A model generated the notes under the pieces. It saw only the letters and a list, made by a program, of their open reading frames with translations, did no database searches and had not been told where the DNA came from. A stretch of DNA of 64,000 nucleotides from Bradyrhizobium sp. C9 (GTDB lineage: Bacteria > Pseudomonadota > Alphaproteobacteria > Rhizobiales > Xanthobacteraceae). Made by a program: the position numbers and the translations under genes. The stretch spans positions 110,510-174,509 of the forward strand of contig NZ_NWTG01000016.1 of assembly GCF_002532045.1 (NCBI RefSeq), read 5' to 3'. Shown here in pieces: positions 52,724 to 62,232 of the stretch. Numbering within the stretch: position 1 is the stretch's first letter; each line of letters opens with the position of its first letter.

Positions 52724-53416
52724 TCAAGATTGACAGCATGGGATAGCCTTGGCTGCTGCCAGCACCATGGCGTCCGCCAGCGCCTCCGCCACGCGTACCG
52801 TGCACCAGTCGCTCTGGTGCAGCCGATCTGGGTCTGATGGGTCGACCATCCGGTCGAAGGAGATCTTCTCGGTCTCATGCCATTGACGCATGAGATCAAA
52901 GCGCTTGAAGAGATTTACGGGAACGCTCGCGCCGAACGCCGCCTCTTCGATAAGCCGTACCATTTCGCGCGCCCCCTCGATCTTGTCGTCCGTGAGCACG
53001 GCGGGCAGATACTGAAGGTCCATGAGCACGATATCGGAGAAGCTTTCAGCCAGGCGCGCGACGCCATCGCGGATAGCCTTGGCCGTCGCATTCAGGTCCT
53101 GCTTCTTCCACGCCGCATTGGTGCCGACCTGCCAGATCACGACCGATGGCCGTTCTGCAATGACGTCCCTGTCGATGCGGCGCAGTTCGTCGGGCGCTTC
53201 TTCTCCACCGACGCCGCGGTTAAGCACATCGAAATGGCGACCGGGGTGACGGGCCCGCAAAGCCGTCTCAAGTCGCTGCGTATATGGGACGATGCCGCCC
53301 TCCCCGGCAGTGGTCGAAGATCCGATCGCCGCAATCTTGATGCCACCCACGCCCGCCAGGCGGCCAGCTAACCGATCCATGGGATACGCAAAGGAAGCAG
53401 GCTGAGCCGGAATCAT
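52724..53416 (-). CDS. SGNH/GDSL-family hydrolase
   Basis: A 230-residue esterase-like protein: block I Ser in AAIGSSTTAGEG, block II Gly in NRGVGGEEA, block III Asn in WQVGTNAAW and block V D-x2-H in DPDRLHQSDW. No signal peptide is obvious. 19 bases upstream of the cyclase in the same direction. Possibly an acetyl-esterase on polysaccharide or lipid. Confidence 0.88.
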   Translation of the reverse strand: MIPAQPASFAYPMDRLAGRLAGVGGIKIAAIGSSTTAGEGGIVPYTQRLETALRARHPGRHFDVLNRGVGGEEAPDELRRIDRDVIAERPSVVIWQVGTNAAWKKQDLNATAKAIRDGVARLAESFSDIVLMDLQYLPAVLTDDKIEGAREMVRLIEEAAFGASVPVNLFKRFDLMRQWHETEKISFDRMVDPSDPDRLHQSDWCTVRVAEALADAMVLAAAKAIPCCQS

Positions 53417-53750
53417 TTCACGCTTGCCTCGATCGGATATGAGTAGCCATGTGCCTTCGGTAACGCCTCGCGCCTACCGCACTGGACCCGACCGATACCG
53501 ACGGGTCAAGGCTTGCGTATTCGAAGGAAGCGCAGCCCCGCAGCCGAAAGGCATAACACAGAGCGGGAAACTCCAGAAGCACCCCGCCGGCGGCTCGTTC
53601 TGTGGGACGTCACGAACTGGGTCGGCCGTGGTCAGCAGGACCATCCTGCCTCGTCAGCGGCAAAGCTGTCTTGATAACGGTGCGCGCCCGAGACCGCGCT
53701 ACGCGGTGAAGGGGCCGGACCGCTGCTATGCGCAACTCGCTGCGGCCAAC
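53417..53750. other. Intergenic stretch without recognisable gene
   Basis: About 330 bases between the SGNH hydrolase start and the end of the alcohol dehydrogenase. A rightward frame crosses it but lacks coding character and a ribosome site. It must contain the promoter of the hydrolase-cyclase pair. Confidence 0.5.
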
Positions 53751-54878
53751 TCACTCCCAGGCCGCCCGGAAAATGGCGCGGTAGCCGTCGGCATCCACAG
53801 GAAGCGGATTGGTGGCGGTGGAATGATCCTTCGCCGCCTTCTCCGCCATGTCGTCCAGTACCGAGGTGGGCACACCCATGGCGCACAGGCCGCGCGGCAG
53901 ATTGAGCTCGGCATTGAGCGTAGCGAAGAACGCGGCGATGTCGGCATCTTCGGTCAGACCGAGCGCCAGCCTCAGCCGCGGTAGCTTGGCCGCGATCGCC
54001 GGGCGATTGTAGCGCATCACGGCAGGCATCAGCACGGCGTTCAGTGTGCCGTGATGCAGGCTCGGCGACGCGAGGCTGCCAAGCGCGTGCGACAACCCGT
54101 GCACCGCGCCGAGGCCTTTCTGGAAGCACAGGCCGCCCTGCAGCGCGCCCATCATCACTTCGGCGCGGGCATCGCGGTCATCGCCTGCCGTCACGGCCTG
54201 CTTGAGATGGCCGACGATGCGCGCCGCGCCGTCGAGGGCGATCGCATCCGCCGGTGGATTGAAACGCGGCGACAGATAGGTCTCAACGCAGTGCGACAGT
54301 GCGTCCATGCCGGTCGCGGCCGTCAGTGCAGGCGGCAGGCCGAGCGTCAGCAACGGATCGCAGATCGCCCGCGCCGGGATGAGATGCGGACTGATCAGGC
54401 CGACCTTACGGCCATCCTCGAGCGTGATGAGGGCCGCGCGGCCGACCTCGCTTCCGGTGCCGGCCGTGGTCGGAATCGCGATCACCGGCGCAACGGCGGC
54501 GGTGATCCGCGCGACACCGCCATCGATCGCGGCATATTGCGCCAGCGGGCCTTCATGGGTGGCGAGCAGCGCCACCGCCTTGGCGAGATCGATCGGCGAG
54601 CCGCCGCCGAGCGCGACGAGGCCGTCGCATCCGGCCTCGCGATAGCGTGCGAGCGCCTGCAGCGTCGCACGCTCGGTCGGGTTCGGCGGCGTCGCGTCGA
54701 ACACGACAGGCACAGTGCCGAGCGGGGCGGTCACGCGCTCCGCCAGGCCGGCCGCGACAATGCCGCGGTCGGTGACGAGCATCGGCCGACGGATACCGAG
54801 CGCTGCGATCTCATCGCCGAGCGCGTCCGCCTCGCCGAAACCGAAGCGAATGGTGGTGAGATAGGTGATCAGCGCCAT
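53751..54878 (-). CDS. Iron-containing alcohol dehydrogenase / maleylacetate reductase-like
   Basis: A 375-residue group III dehydrogenase: GGGSPIDLAKAVALL cofactor loop, AGTGSE, and metal ligands in MDALSHCVETY, VHGLSHALG and LHHGTLNAVLMP. Likely reduces or oxidises a small alcohol/aldehyde or maleylacetate. 27 bases after the cupin gene, third in the XRE-cupin operon. Confidence 0.9.
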   Translation of the reverse strand: MALITYLTTIRFGFGEADALGDEIAALGIRRPMLVTDRGIVAAGLAERVTAPLGTVPVVFDATPPNPTERATLQALARYREAGCDGLVALGGGSPIDLAKAVALLATHEGPLAQYAAIDGGVARITAAVAPVIAIPTTAGTGSEVGRAALITLEDGRKVGLISPHLIPARAICDPLLTLGLPPALTAATGMDALSHCVETYLSPRFNPPADAIALDGAARIVGHLKQAVTAGDDRDARAEVMMGALQGGLCFQKGLGAVHGLSHALGSLASPSLHHGTLNAVLMPAVMRYNRPAIAAKLPRLRLALGLTEDADIAAFFATLNAELNLPRGLCAMGVPTSVLDDMAEKAAKDHSTATNPLPVDADGYRAIFRAAWE

Positions 54879-54905
54879 GGCCTGCCGTCCCATTGGGTCG
54901 ATCGA

Positions 54906-55343
54906 TCAGAGATCGGTGCGTTCTTCGGCGATGTCGCGACGCTGCTCCATGTTGAAGCGCCCCGCATAGATCGGCCGCCCGCCGGTGCTTGGACCGGGAT
55001 ATTGCACGATCAGGATATCGCCGCCGGTCGCGGTCTCGAACTTGCCTTCGAAATGCGGGTCCGGATGAAAGATCATCGTGCCCGCCGTGTACACATTGTC
55101 GTCGATCCTGAATTCGCCGCTCAGGATGTACCAGACCTGTGCGAACTCGTGATTGTGGATCGGATGATGCGCGCCTGGCTCGAGCCGCAGGATGCCCGCG
55201 TTCGGCTCGGTCGGCCGCTCCGGCCGCGGGTGGAACAGCATCTTGCCGGTCTCGCCCGGCCAACGGATGGTCTCCCACTCGACATCGTCGATGTGCTTCG
55301 CCTCATACGGCAGGTGCCTGCCGGTCGCGGTTGCGGTCTGCAT
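54906..55343 (-). CDS. Small cupin protein
   Basis: A 145-residue single-domain cupin. Metal ligand motif 1 GAHHPIHNHEFAQVWYILSG and motif 2 HPDPHFEGKFET are present, so a metal-dependent oxygenase or isomerase activity is possible. Three bases after the regulator; same operon. Confidence 0.85.
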   Translation of the reverse strand: MQTATATGRHLPYEAKHIDDVEWETIRWPGETGKMLFHPRPERPTEPNAGILRLEPGAHHPIHNHEFAQVWYILSGEFRIDDNVYTAGTMIFHPDPHFEGKFETATGGDILIVQYPGPSTGGRPIYAGRFNMEQRRDIAEERTDL

Positions 55344-55346
55344 GGA

Positions 55347-56006
55347 TCAGTCTCCTTGGGGCTTGCTCTTGGGTGATCGAGGCGGGACGGCGGCGCTCGG
55401 CACGCGCCACCAGTCGAAATGCTCGGCCTTCTGCGGCGACTTCGCGACCACCATCAGGATGCGCGCTTCGTCCTCGCTGATGTTGTCGGCGCGGTGCGGC
55501 AGCTCGGAATTGAGGAAAATGCCTTCACCGGGCGAAAGATCGAACACCTCGGCGCCGACGTGGAAGCGGATGCGACCGCTGATCACGTAGCAGTATTCCT
55601 GTCCCGGATGAGAAACCATGAGGTCCATCCGGTTCTTGCGCGGGAACGAGAGGTGAAACACCTCCAGGTCATCGTTCGGCATGCCGCCTGCGAACAATCG
55701 CCAGCGATAGCCGGTGCTCGGGATGCTCTGGTCTTCGCCCTCGTCGCCATGGCGATGCAGCGTAACGTGGCTGCGCGACTGGTCCTGCGGCGCGGCGAAC
55801 AACTCGCTGACGCCGATGTCGAGCGCCTGTGCGATCTGGATCAGGTTGGCAACGGAGCTCGACACCTGCCCGCGCTCGAGACGCGACACGAAGGCGTCGG
55901 ACAGCCCAGTGCTGTCGGCCAGATCCTTCAGCTTCATGCCACGCTCCTCCCGCAGCGAGCGAATGCGTGCTCCAAGCCTCGCCAGCGTCTCGTCCTGCGT
56001 CTTCAT
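55347..56006 (-). CDS. XRE-cupin regulator (PuuR/HipB-like layout)
   Basis: A 219-residue regulator: HTH at 10-65 (LADSTGLSDAFVSRLERGQV) and C-terminal cupin sensor at 120-200 (HPGQEYCYVISGRIRFHVG, GEGIFLNSELPHRADN). Such proteins repress catabolic operons until the cupin binds the substrate. It heads its own operon and faces the binding-protein gene, so both are likely targets through the palindrome at 56045-56067. Confidence 0.9.
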   Translation of the reverse strand: MKTQDETLARLGARIRSLREERGMKLKDLADSTGLSDAFVSRLERGQVSSSVANLIQIAQALDIGVSELFAAPQDQSRSHVTLHRHGDEGEDQSIPSTGYRWRLFAGGMPNDDLEVFHLSFPRKNRMDLMVSHPGQEYCYVISGRIRFHVGAEVFDLSPGEGIFLNSELPHRADNISEDEARILMVVAKSPQKAEHFDWWRVPSAAVPPRSPKSKPQGD

Positions 56007-56044
56007 TGCTCCGAACCTCTTCTGAATTTGCTTCCTTGTCAACA

Positions 56045-56067
56045 AAAATTGCCTTACAAGCAATTTT
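56045..56067. promoter_or_regulatory. Palindromic operator before the XRE-cupin gene
   Basis: AAAATTGC (56045-56052) and GCAATTTT (56060-56067), an exact inverted repeat with seven-base spacer, 39 bases before the regulator ATG in the divergent region. The best candidate for its binding site. Confidence 0.65.
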
Positions 56068-56191
56068 CGTTGCGTCCGATGTTGAAACTGCAGACAATTC
56101 TGCTCGTTCTGCACATCGATGCGCCAGCAAGTTGCGTATCACGCAACAAAGCCGAACGGCAAACTAGACGCCCCCGGAGGAGCACCCGACC

Positions 56192-57397
56192 ATGACAACC
56201 ACTCTCAGGACCCTATGCGCGGCAATGACCGCGACGCTGCTGCATCTTCACGTCGCGCACGCCGCGATGTCCGACAATGTGATCCGCATCGGCGTCCTCA
56301 ACGACCGCTCCGGCGCCTATGCCGACCTCGGCGGCGAAGGCTCGGTCGTCGCAGCGAGGATGGCGGCGGAGGAATTCGGCAACAGCATCGGCGGCGTGCC
56401 GGTCGAGATCGTCTCGGCCGACCACCAGAACAAGCCGGACATCGGACTTGGCATCGTGCGGCGCTGGTTCGACACGGAGAAAGTCGATGCCGTTGCCGAC
56501 ATTTCCAATTCCGGCGTCGGCTTCGCGGTGACCGCTCTCGCCAAGGAACGCAACAAGATCGTGCTGAATGCGTCGGCCTCGTCGGACTTCACCGGCAAGG
56601 CCTGCACCCGGACCTCGTTCCAGTGGGTCTACACGAGCTATACCAACGGTTACGGCCTCGCGCGGGCGCTCACCGCGCAGAAGCTCGACAGCTGGTTCCT
56701 GATCACGGTGGACTATTCGTTCGGCCACGCCTTCGCCGCCGACATGCGCCGCGCGGTCGAGAACGGCGGCGGCAAGGTGATCGGCGAGGTGCGCCACCCG
56801 CTCAACACCGCCGACTTCAGTTCGGTGCTGCTGCAGGCGCAGGCGTCCGGCGCCAAGGTGATCGCGCTGGCCAACGCCGGCGCCGACATGACCAACTCGG
56901 TGAAGCAGGCCGCCGAGTTCGGCATCACACGAGGCCAGGCATTGGTGGCACCGACCGTGTTCCTCACCGACGTCGACGCGATGGGCCTTGCGGCCGCACA
57001 GAACCTGCAGTTCGTCACCGCATATTACTGGGATCGCGATGCCGAGTCGCGCGCCTGGGCCAACAAGTTCTTTGAGAAGGTTGGACGGATGCCGACCATG
57101 ACCCAGGCCGGCGTCTATTCAGCCGTGCGTCACTATTTGCGTGCGGTGCAGGCCGCAAATTCCGACGATGGCCTCGCTGTCGCGGCCAAGATTCGCGAAT
57201 TGCCGGTTGCCGACGCGTTCGCTCGCGGCGCGGTGCGCGCCGATGGCCAGTTCGTGCACGACATGTACCTGGCGCGCGTCAAGACACCGGCGGCCTCGAG
57301 CCGGCGATGGGACTACTACGACATCGTCGCGACGATACCCGCCGAGCAGGCCTTCCGCCCGCTCGGCGAGGGCGGCTGCGAGTTGGTCTCGCAGTAA
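56192..57397 (+). CDS. LivJ/BraC-type ABC substrate-binding protein (orphan)
   Basis: A 401-residue periplasmic protein: signal peptide to HVAHAAM, then IRIGVLNDRSGAYADLGGEG and the two-lobe type I fold (AVADISNSGVGFAVTALAKE). Ligands of this subgroup are amides, amino acids or aromatic acids. No permease or ATPase follows; it must work with distant components. A fragment of a close relative survives at 12259-12348. Confidence 0.92.
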   Translation: MTTTLRTLCAAMTATLLHLHVAHAAMSDNVIRIGVLNDRSGAYADLGGEGSVVAARMAAEEFGNSIGGVPVEIVSADHQNKPDIGLGIVRRWFDTEKVDAVADISNSGVGFAVTALAKERNKIVLNASASSDFTGKACTRTSFQWVYTSYTNGYGLARALTAQKLDSWFLITVDYSFGHAFAADMRRAVENGGGKVIGEVRHPLNTADFSSVLLQAQASGAKVIALANAGADMTNSVKQAAEFGITRGQALVAPTVFLTDVDAMGLAAAQNLQFVTAYYWDRDAESRAWANKFFEKVGRMPTMTQAGVYSAVRHYLRAVQAANSDDGLAVAAKIRELPVADAFARGAVRADGQFVHDMYLARVKTPAASSRRWDYYDIVATIPAEQAFRPLGEGGCELVSQ

Positions 57398-57483
57398 CGA
57401 CGCAGGCGGACGGTGGCCGATACCATCGTCCGCCATCGAAGCCTGAATTCGATAGCCCGCCGTCCAGCGCCCCGCTGCCGAAG

Positions 57484-58242
57484 TCAGTTGCGCGCGCCGC
57501 GCTGAAGAAATTGAGCGATCGGCGTCAAAGCATCGATCGAAGGCAAACCTGTGCCCGCCTCGCTGCATGACGTCCAGGGATAGGGGATGGCCGAAAGCCA
57601 CTGCAGGACAGGCGTCTGATAGCTCGCCGGCAGCACGCACATGAACTCAATCTTGATGAGCAGCCGCTTGACGCGACCGTCTCCGGCGGCATCAAAATCC
57701 CAAATGTACTCACCGCATCCGACGCGTACGTCGCCCTCGGACTTGTTTGACATCCCCACCAGCCAGTCGCATTGAAACCGTGGAAGGCGATTGGACTCCG
57801 GGCGCGACAGGCAGAAGGTGCGCACATTCTCATACTGCAATCCAAAGTTCCGTACGAGAACATCGGTTACGCTCTCCAATCCGTGAGCGGAGCTTGGAAA
57901 CGAGATTGCGTCGGTCAGGAGCTGCATCTGAAGCTCACACTCCTGCACGAATGCACGCTTCATGAGCTCAGGCCGGTTTCGGTCCTTTGCCTCGATATAC
58001 GTGCTGATCGCCTCGGCCGCCGTGATCGATTGTGATTGACTCAAGCATTCTCTCCAGAGTTGCGCGACCAGACACCAGGTGACGGCGGTGACGATAACGC
58101 CGCAGGAAACAACAAGGCAGGCGCCGCCAAGCCAAGCCTCACAATATAGCGCAAGCCTGATTCCTTCACCCTCACGCCGCTGTGAAAGACGATCGCGATC
58201 AGGCGGCGGGAAACGCCGAGCACTGATCTGCCTGAATGGCAA
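57484..58242 (-). CDS. Membrane-anchored protein of unknown function
   Basis: One helix (AWLGGACLVVSCGVIVTAVTW), then about 190 residues of soluble domain with Cys pairs and VTDVLVRNFGLQYENVRTF. No ATG, GTG or ribosome site lies in the expected place; the TTG at 58242, inside the end of the ABC ATPase gene, is a provisional start. Family not recognised. Confidence 0.5.
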   Translation of the reverse strand: MPFRQISARRFPPPDRDRLSQRREGEGIRLALYCEAWLGGACLVVSCGVIVTAVTWCLVAQLWRECLSQSQSITAAEAISTYIEAKDRNRPELMKRAFVQECELQMQLLTDAISFPSSAHGLESVTDVLVRNFGLQYENVRTFCLSRPESNRLPRFQCDWLVGMSNKSEGDVRVGCGEYIWDFDAAGDGRVKRLLIKIEFMCVLPASYQTPVLQWLSAIPYPWTSCSEAGTGLPSIDALTPIAQFLQRGARN

Positions 58243-59308
58243 CGCCGACAGGTGCTCCCATTGGCCAACGCAGGACGGCCTGCTCGCCTGGGGATCGCAC
58301 CAGCAACCGCTCCCCGGCACCTCCAGAGCACTCGATCTGAAGATCGACGTGGCCACCCTGGTAAATCTGGGCCACAACGCTGCCCTTGATAGTGCATGGC
58401 TCCTCGGGCGCCACAACATCGAACTGCTCGGGGCGGACGAACAGGTCAACCGCCGCCGACTTCTCGAGCCCGGACAGGCTCTCGCCCGGCACCCTCACCA
58501 GGGCATCGCCAAGCGCGACGATGGCTTGCTTGGCCTGCATGCTCACGAACTGGCCGCGCAGCCTGTTGTTGTCGCCGACAAAGCTGGCCACGAACGGATC
58601 CGCTGGGCTGCGATACACGTCGACAGGGCTACCGAGTTGCCTGATACGGCCCTCGGACATCACAGCCACGCGATCGGACATGCTCAAGGCTTCGCCTTGG
58701 TCGTGCGTCACGAAGATCGTGGTCAGACCCAGCCTGCGCTGAATTTCCCGCAGCTCCACCTGCATCGAGGTCCGCAGGCTCTTGTCGAGCGCCGAGAAGG
58801 GCTCGTCGAGCAGCAGCACGGTCGGGTTGATGACGAGTGCGCGCGCCAGCGCAACGCGCTGCTGCTGGCCACCGGATAATTGCCGGGGCTTGCGGTTCTC
58901 CATGCCCTTCAGCTTGACCAGCGCCAGCGCATCGGCGACGCGCTTGTCCCTGTCTGCCTTGGGGACGCGCCGCGTCTTCAGGCCGTAGGCGACATTATCC
59001 GCCACGCTCATATGCGGAAACAGCGCGTAGTTCTGAAACATCATGCCGATGCCGCGCCGGTAGGTCGGAATGTCATTCACGCGCTTGCCTTCGATCGAAA
59101 TCGAACCGCCGTCCGGCCCCAGAAAGCCCGCAGCCAGCTTGAGCAGCGTGGTCTTGCCGCAACCTGACGGACCAAGCAGTGTCACGAACTCGCTACGGCC
59201 AACACCGAGCGTAACGGCGTTCAGGGCCGCGACATCATCAAATCGCTTGGTCACGGTGTCGAAATAGACCGCCGTGTGTTCACCTTCAGCACTCGCAGAC
59301 GGCTTCAA
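58199..59308 (-). CDS. ABC transporter ATPase, spermidine/putrescine (PotA) type
   Basis: A 369-residue ATPase: Walker A GPSGCGKT at 46-53, LSGGQQQRVALARAL, Walker B LLLDEPFSALD, then a TOBE domain from about 280. Works with the two permeases and binding protein downstream to upstream in the same operon (binding protein first). Substrates of this class include polyamines, 2-aminoethylphosphonate, iron and sulfur-containing acids. Confidence 0.93.
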   Translation of the reverse strand: MKPSASAEGEHTAVYFDTVTKRFDDVAALNAVTLGVGRSEFVTLLGPSGCGKTTLLKLAAGFLGPDGGSISIEGKRVNDIPTYRRGIGMMFQNYALFPHMSVADNVAYGLKTRRVPKADRDKRVADALALVKLKGMENRKPRQLSGGQQQRVALARALVINPTVLLLDEPFSALDKSLRTSMQVELREIQRRLGLTTIFVTHDQGEALSMSDRVAVMSEGRIRQLGSPVDVYRSPADPFVASFVGDNNRLRGQFVSMQAKQAIVALGDALVRVPGESLSGLEKSAAVDLFVRPEQFDVVAPEEPCTIKGSVVAQIYQGGHVDLQIECSGGAGERLLVRSPGEQAVLRWPMGAPVGVAIQADQCSAFPAA

Positions 59309-59320
59309 GATCCGTGCTCC

Positions 59321-60142
59321 CTAGTGAGACTGCTCGATATTGAGAACCTTGCCGAGCCCGAGGAACGCATTGGCAAAGGCGATCAGGGCCGCAGTGCCGA
59401 CGATATACATGACCGACAATGCCGCCATCGACGGATCGGCGAACTCGCGTACGTAATTGTACATCGCGACCGGAAGCGTTTGGGTTCGCTGCGAGGTCAC
59501 GAACAGCGAGGCCGTGAACTCGTTGAACGAAAGGATCGCCGCGAACAGCCAGCCGCTGACGAGCCCAGGCAGCAGCAGCGGCAGGGTGACGGTGGTCAGG
59601 ACACGAAGCGGTCCGGCGCCGAGGCTCGCGGCAGCGTGTTCGTAGCTCTGATCGAGATTCCTCAGCGACACGTAAACGCTGCGCAGCACGAACGGCAGCA
59701 CCAGGATGACGTGGCAGATCACGACGACCGCAAAACCGCGGCTCAGGCCGACTTGGGCCGCGAGGATGAGAAAGCCGAGCCCTACCGTGAAGTGCGGAAT
59801 CACCAAGGGCGAGATGAGGATCCCCTCAATGGCGGACTTGAGCGGAAACTTGTAGCGGTCGATGACAAACGCGAACATGCCGCCAACGCACAGCGCGATC
59901 GTCGAACTCCAGGCCGTGACGATCAAGCCGTTGAAGAACCCTTGCCGAAAGTCTTCATAGGCGAGGGCCCGACCGAACCATCGCCACGACCAGGTCTGCG
60001 GCGGGAATGACAGGATCGGCTTGTCGTTGAACGCCGCGATCGTCACGACCGCCGCCGGCAATACAAGAAACGCGACGATGACGAGCACCGCCAGCAATCC
60101 GACCCAGCCGAGCACTTTCTGATAGGTCGAGCGCGGGATCAT
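59321..60142 (-). CDS. ABC permease, PotC type
   Basis: A 273-residue, six-helix permease with the EAA-like loop AAASLGAGPLRVLTTVTLPLL. The ATG at 60142 shares its A with the stop of the partner permease (TGATG). Confidence 0.92.
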   Translation of the reverse strand: MIPRSTYQKVLGWVGLLAVLVIVAFLVLPAAVVTIAAFNDKPILSFPPQTWSWRWFGRALAYEDFRQGFFNGLIVTAWSSTIALCVGGMFAFVIDRYKFPLKSAIEGILISPLVIPHFTVGLGFLILAAQVGLSRGFAVVVICHVILVLPFVLRSVYVSLRNLDQSYEHAAASLGAGPLRVLTTVTLPLLLPGLVSGWLFAAILSFNEFTASLFVTSQRTQTLPVAMYNYVREFADPSMAALSVMYIVGTAALIAFANAFLGLGKVLNIEQSH

Positions 60143-60993
60143 CAATGCACCTCGATCTTCCGAAGCGGGCGGGAGGCAAGCTGAAGAAGGCCCAGCACCA
60201 GGGCCGTCAAAGCCAGCCCAGCCACGCACAAGGTCGCGGCGAAGGGAAAGTTGAAGCTCGAAAATCCAAGCTGGTAGACCAGATTGGAGATCATATTGAC
60301 GCGGCCGCCGCCGATCAGCTGCGGCGTGGCGAATGCCGAGAAGGTCCAGGCGAATGCCGTCGTGGTGCCGGCGACCACGCCGGGTAGCGACAGTGGCAAT
60401 GTCACGGTCAGGAACACGCGAATGGGGCCGGCTCCCAGGCTTTCGGCCGCTCGGGAATAGTCGCGGTCTATATGGGACAAACCAGCGGCCAGCATGATGA
60501 CCATGACCGGCAGCGTGACGTGGACGAGGGCAACCACAACGCCGAATGGCGTGAACATCAGCTGGAGCGGCTTGCCGATGAGGCCGAGTGACAACAGCAA
60601 CGAATTGATGAAGCCGTTGTTGCCCAGGACGATGATCCACGCATAGGTGCGAACGACTTCGCCCAGAAACAGCGGCGTCACGACGATCACGAGGAGGATG
60701 GAGCGCAGGATCGGCTGTTCGACGCGCACAAGCGCATAGGCGAGCGGATATCCGACGATCAACGTCACGACCGCGGTCATCGCGCACACGACAACGGTAT
60801 CGAGAAACACGCGCGCATAGAGCGGTTTGAGAAGGTCGGCGAAATTCGCCAGCGTAAACCCGCCGGGATCGAGCGATCCCGGCACGTAGGCCCTGAGGCT
60901 GTATTGCAGAACCGCAACCATCGCCGCGATGAATCCGACGGCGCACAACGTTGCCGGCGCCGTGAAGATGCGCAGGAATGGCTGCTGATTCAT
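60142..60993 (-). CDS. ABC permease, PotB type
   Basis: A 283-residue, six-helix permease with the loop AAESLGAGPIRVFLTVTLPL. ATG 60993 (MNQQPFLRIF) is preferred to the TTG at 61014; neither has a strong ribosome site. Pairs with the PotC-type permease. Confidence 0.9.
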   Translation of the reverse strand: MNQQPFLRIFTAPATLCAVGFIAAMVAVLQYSLRAYVPGSLDPGGFTLANFADLLKPLYARVFLDTVVVCAMTAVVTLIVGYPLAYALVRVEQPILRSILLVIVVTPLFLGEVVRTYAWIIVLGNNGFINSLLLSLGLIGKPLQLMFTPFGVVVALVHVTLPVMVIMLAAGLSHIDRDYSRAAESLGAGPIRVFLTVTLPLSLPGVVAGTTTAFAWTFSAFATPQLIGGGRVNMISNLVYQLGFSSFNFPFAATLCVAGLALTALVLGLLQLASRPLRKIEVH

Positions 60994-61018
60994 GATGCGG
61001 GGCCGATCTGGCAACGGA

Positions 61019-62032
61019 TCAATTCATGATGTTTTCGGCGAACCACTTGCGCCATTCCGCCGTCTTGCCGGCGCGCAGCTTGGCGTCGATGTTGATCTGC
61101 TGCTTCCATTGCTCCGCCGATGTGAAGACCCCCGGAAGCTTGGCGATTTCAGGATCGATCTTCGCGTTGAGGACTGCCGGGCTCCCCTTCTTCTGCTTCG
61201 AAATCTCGGCCTGGATGTCGGGGTCGTAGAGCGTGTTGATGAACTTGTAGGCGAGGTCGACCTTCTTTGACCCCTTCATGATCGCGACGGTGTCGATTCC
61301 CAGCACCGCACCCTCCTTTGGCATCGCGAGCGCAATCGGAATGCCCTGCCCGATCATGTAGTAGGCGTTCATCGAAAGGACGATCTGCACCGGCGTCTCG
61401 CCGCTCGCGAGCAGTTGCTGACTGTTGGCGTCATTGGTGTAGAACGCCTTGAAGTTCGGCTTGAGCGCCTTGAGCTTCTCCTCGCCTTTTTCCCAATGGG
61501 CCGGGTCGGCGCCGGCAAGAATGGCGGAGACCGCAATGATGTGACCGGGATCGAAATCCGGCGCGGCAAGCTTGTCCTTCAGCTCCGGCTTCCAGAGATC
61601 ATTCCAGCTCTCGAACTTGGTGTCCTTGATCAGATCGGGGCGATAGCCGATCGTGTAGACGTAGGCCCAGGCGCCGAGGTGGTACGGACTGATCCGCGCC
61701 TCGTCAGCAAGATTCTTCGCATTGGGGATCTTCGAGGTATCGATCGTCTCGAACAACCCGTCATTGGCATAGAGCCAGCCGACATGCGACGTCGTGAACG
61801 TCACGTCGCTTTCGGGATTTCCCTTGGCGAGCTTTTCCTTGTTCAGCCGATCGATGGTGCCGCCGGTGATGAATTCGACCGGGACGCCGGTTTCGGCGGT
61901 GAATTTCCTCGCAACCGTCTCGGCCACCAGATCGCGCCAACTGCCACCCCAGATGCTGACAACGAGCTTGTCTTGTGCGTGAGCCGGCAATGCAATCAGA
62001 ACAGCAATCAACACAGACCAAAGGCGAAGCAT
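61019..62032 (-). CDS. ABC substrate-binding protein, PotD/AfuA-like
   Basis: A 337-residue periplasmic protein: signal peptide ending LPAHAQ, then KLVVSIWGGSWRDLVAETVA, PVEFITGG and ISPYHLGAWAYVYTIGYR. First gene of the importer operon. Lacks an obvious acidic polyamine pocket, and a divergent keto-acid decarboxylase suggests an anionic ligand such as a sulfo- or phosphono-acid (inference). Confidence 0.9.
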   Translation of the reverse strand: MLRLWSVLIAVLIALPAHAQDKLVVSIWGGSWRDLVAETVARKFTAETGVPVEFITGGTIDRLNKEKLAKGNPESDVTFTTSHVGWLYANDGLFETIDTSKIPNAKNLADEARISPYHLGAWAYVYTIGYRPDLIKDTKFESWNDLWKPELKDKLAAPDFDPGHIIAVSAILAGADPAHWEKGEEKLKALKPNFKAFYTNDANSQQLLASGETPVQIVLSMNAYYMIGQGIPIALAMPKEGAVLGIDTVAIMKGSKKVDLAYKFINTLYDPDIQAEISKQKKGSPAVLNAKIDPEIAKLPGVFTSAEQWKQQINIDAKLRAGKTAEWRKWFAENIMN

Positions 62033-62103
62033 AGGTGCAGTCTCCCTCCAGCGACAGAATGCAGCGCCCGGCTCCAGCTGCAATCCTCGGTCATGAAATT
62101 AAA

Positions 62104-62181
62104 CTTATCATCTGCTTTATAGTACCTTTTATCAGGCCCCTTATCGGCTCGCAATAGGTTTATCATATCGACAATAGTACC
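62104..62181. promoter_or_regulatory. AT-rich divergent promoter with repeated motifs
   Basis: YTTATCA at 62104-62110, 62128-62134 and 62159-62165, and ATAGTACC at 62119-62126 and 62174-62181, stand in an AT-rich island between the importer and the decarboxylase genes. They are candidate operators for a shared regulator that is not encoded nearby. Confidence 0.45.
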
Positions 62182-62232
62182 AATTGCGCTTAGCCTGCGC
62201 TCAACGTTGGTTTGAAATCACGGAGGCAGTCG

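Noticed and set aside
53424..53984. Rightward 186-residue frame
   Set aside because: It runs antisense into the iron alcohol dehydrogenase and has no recognisable domain.
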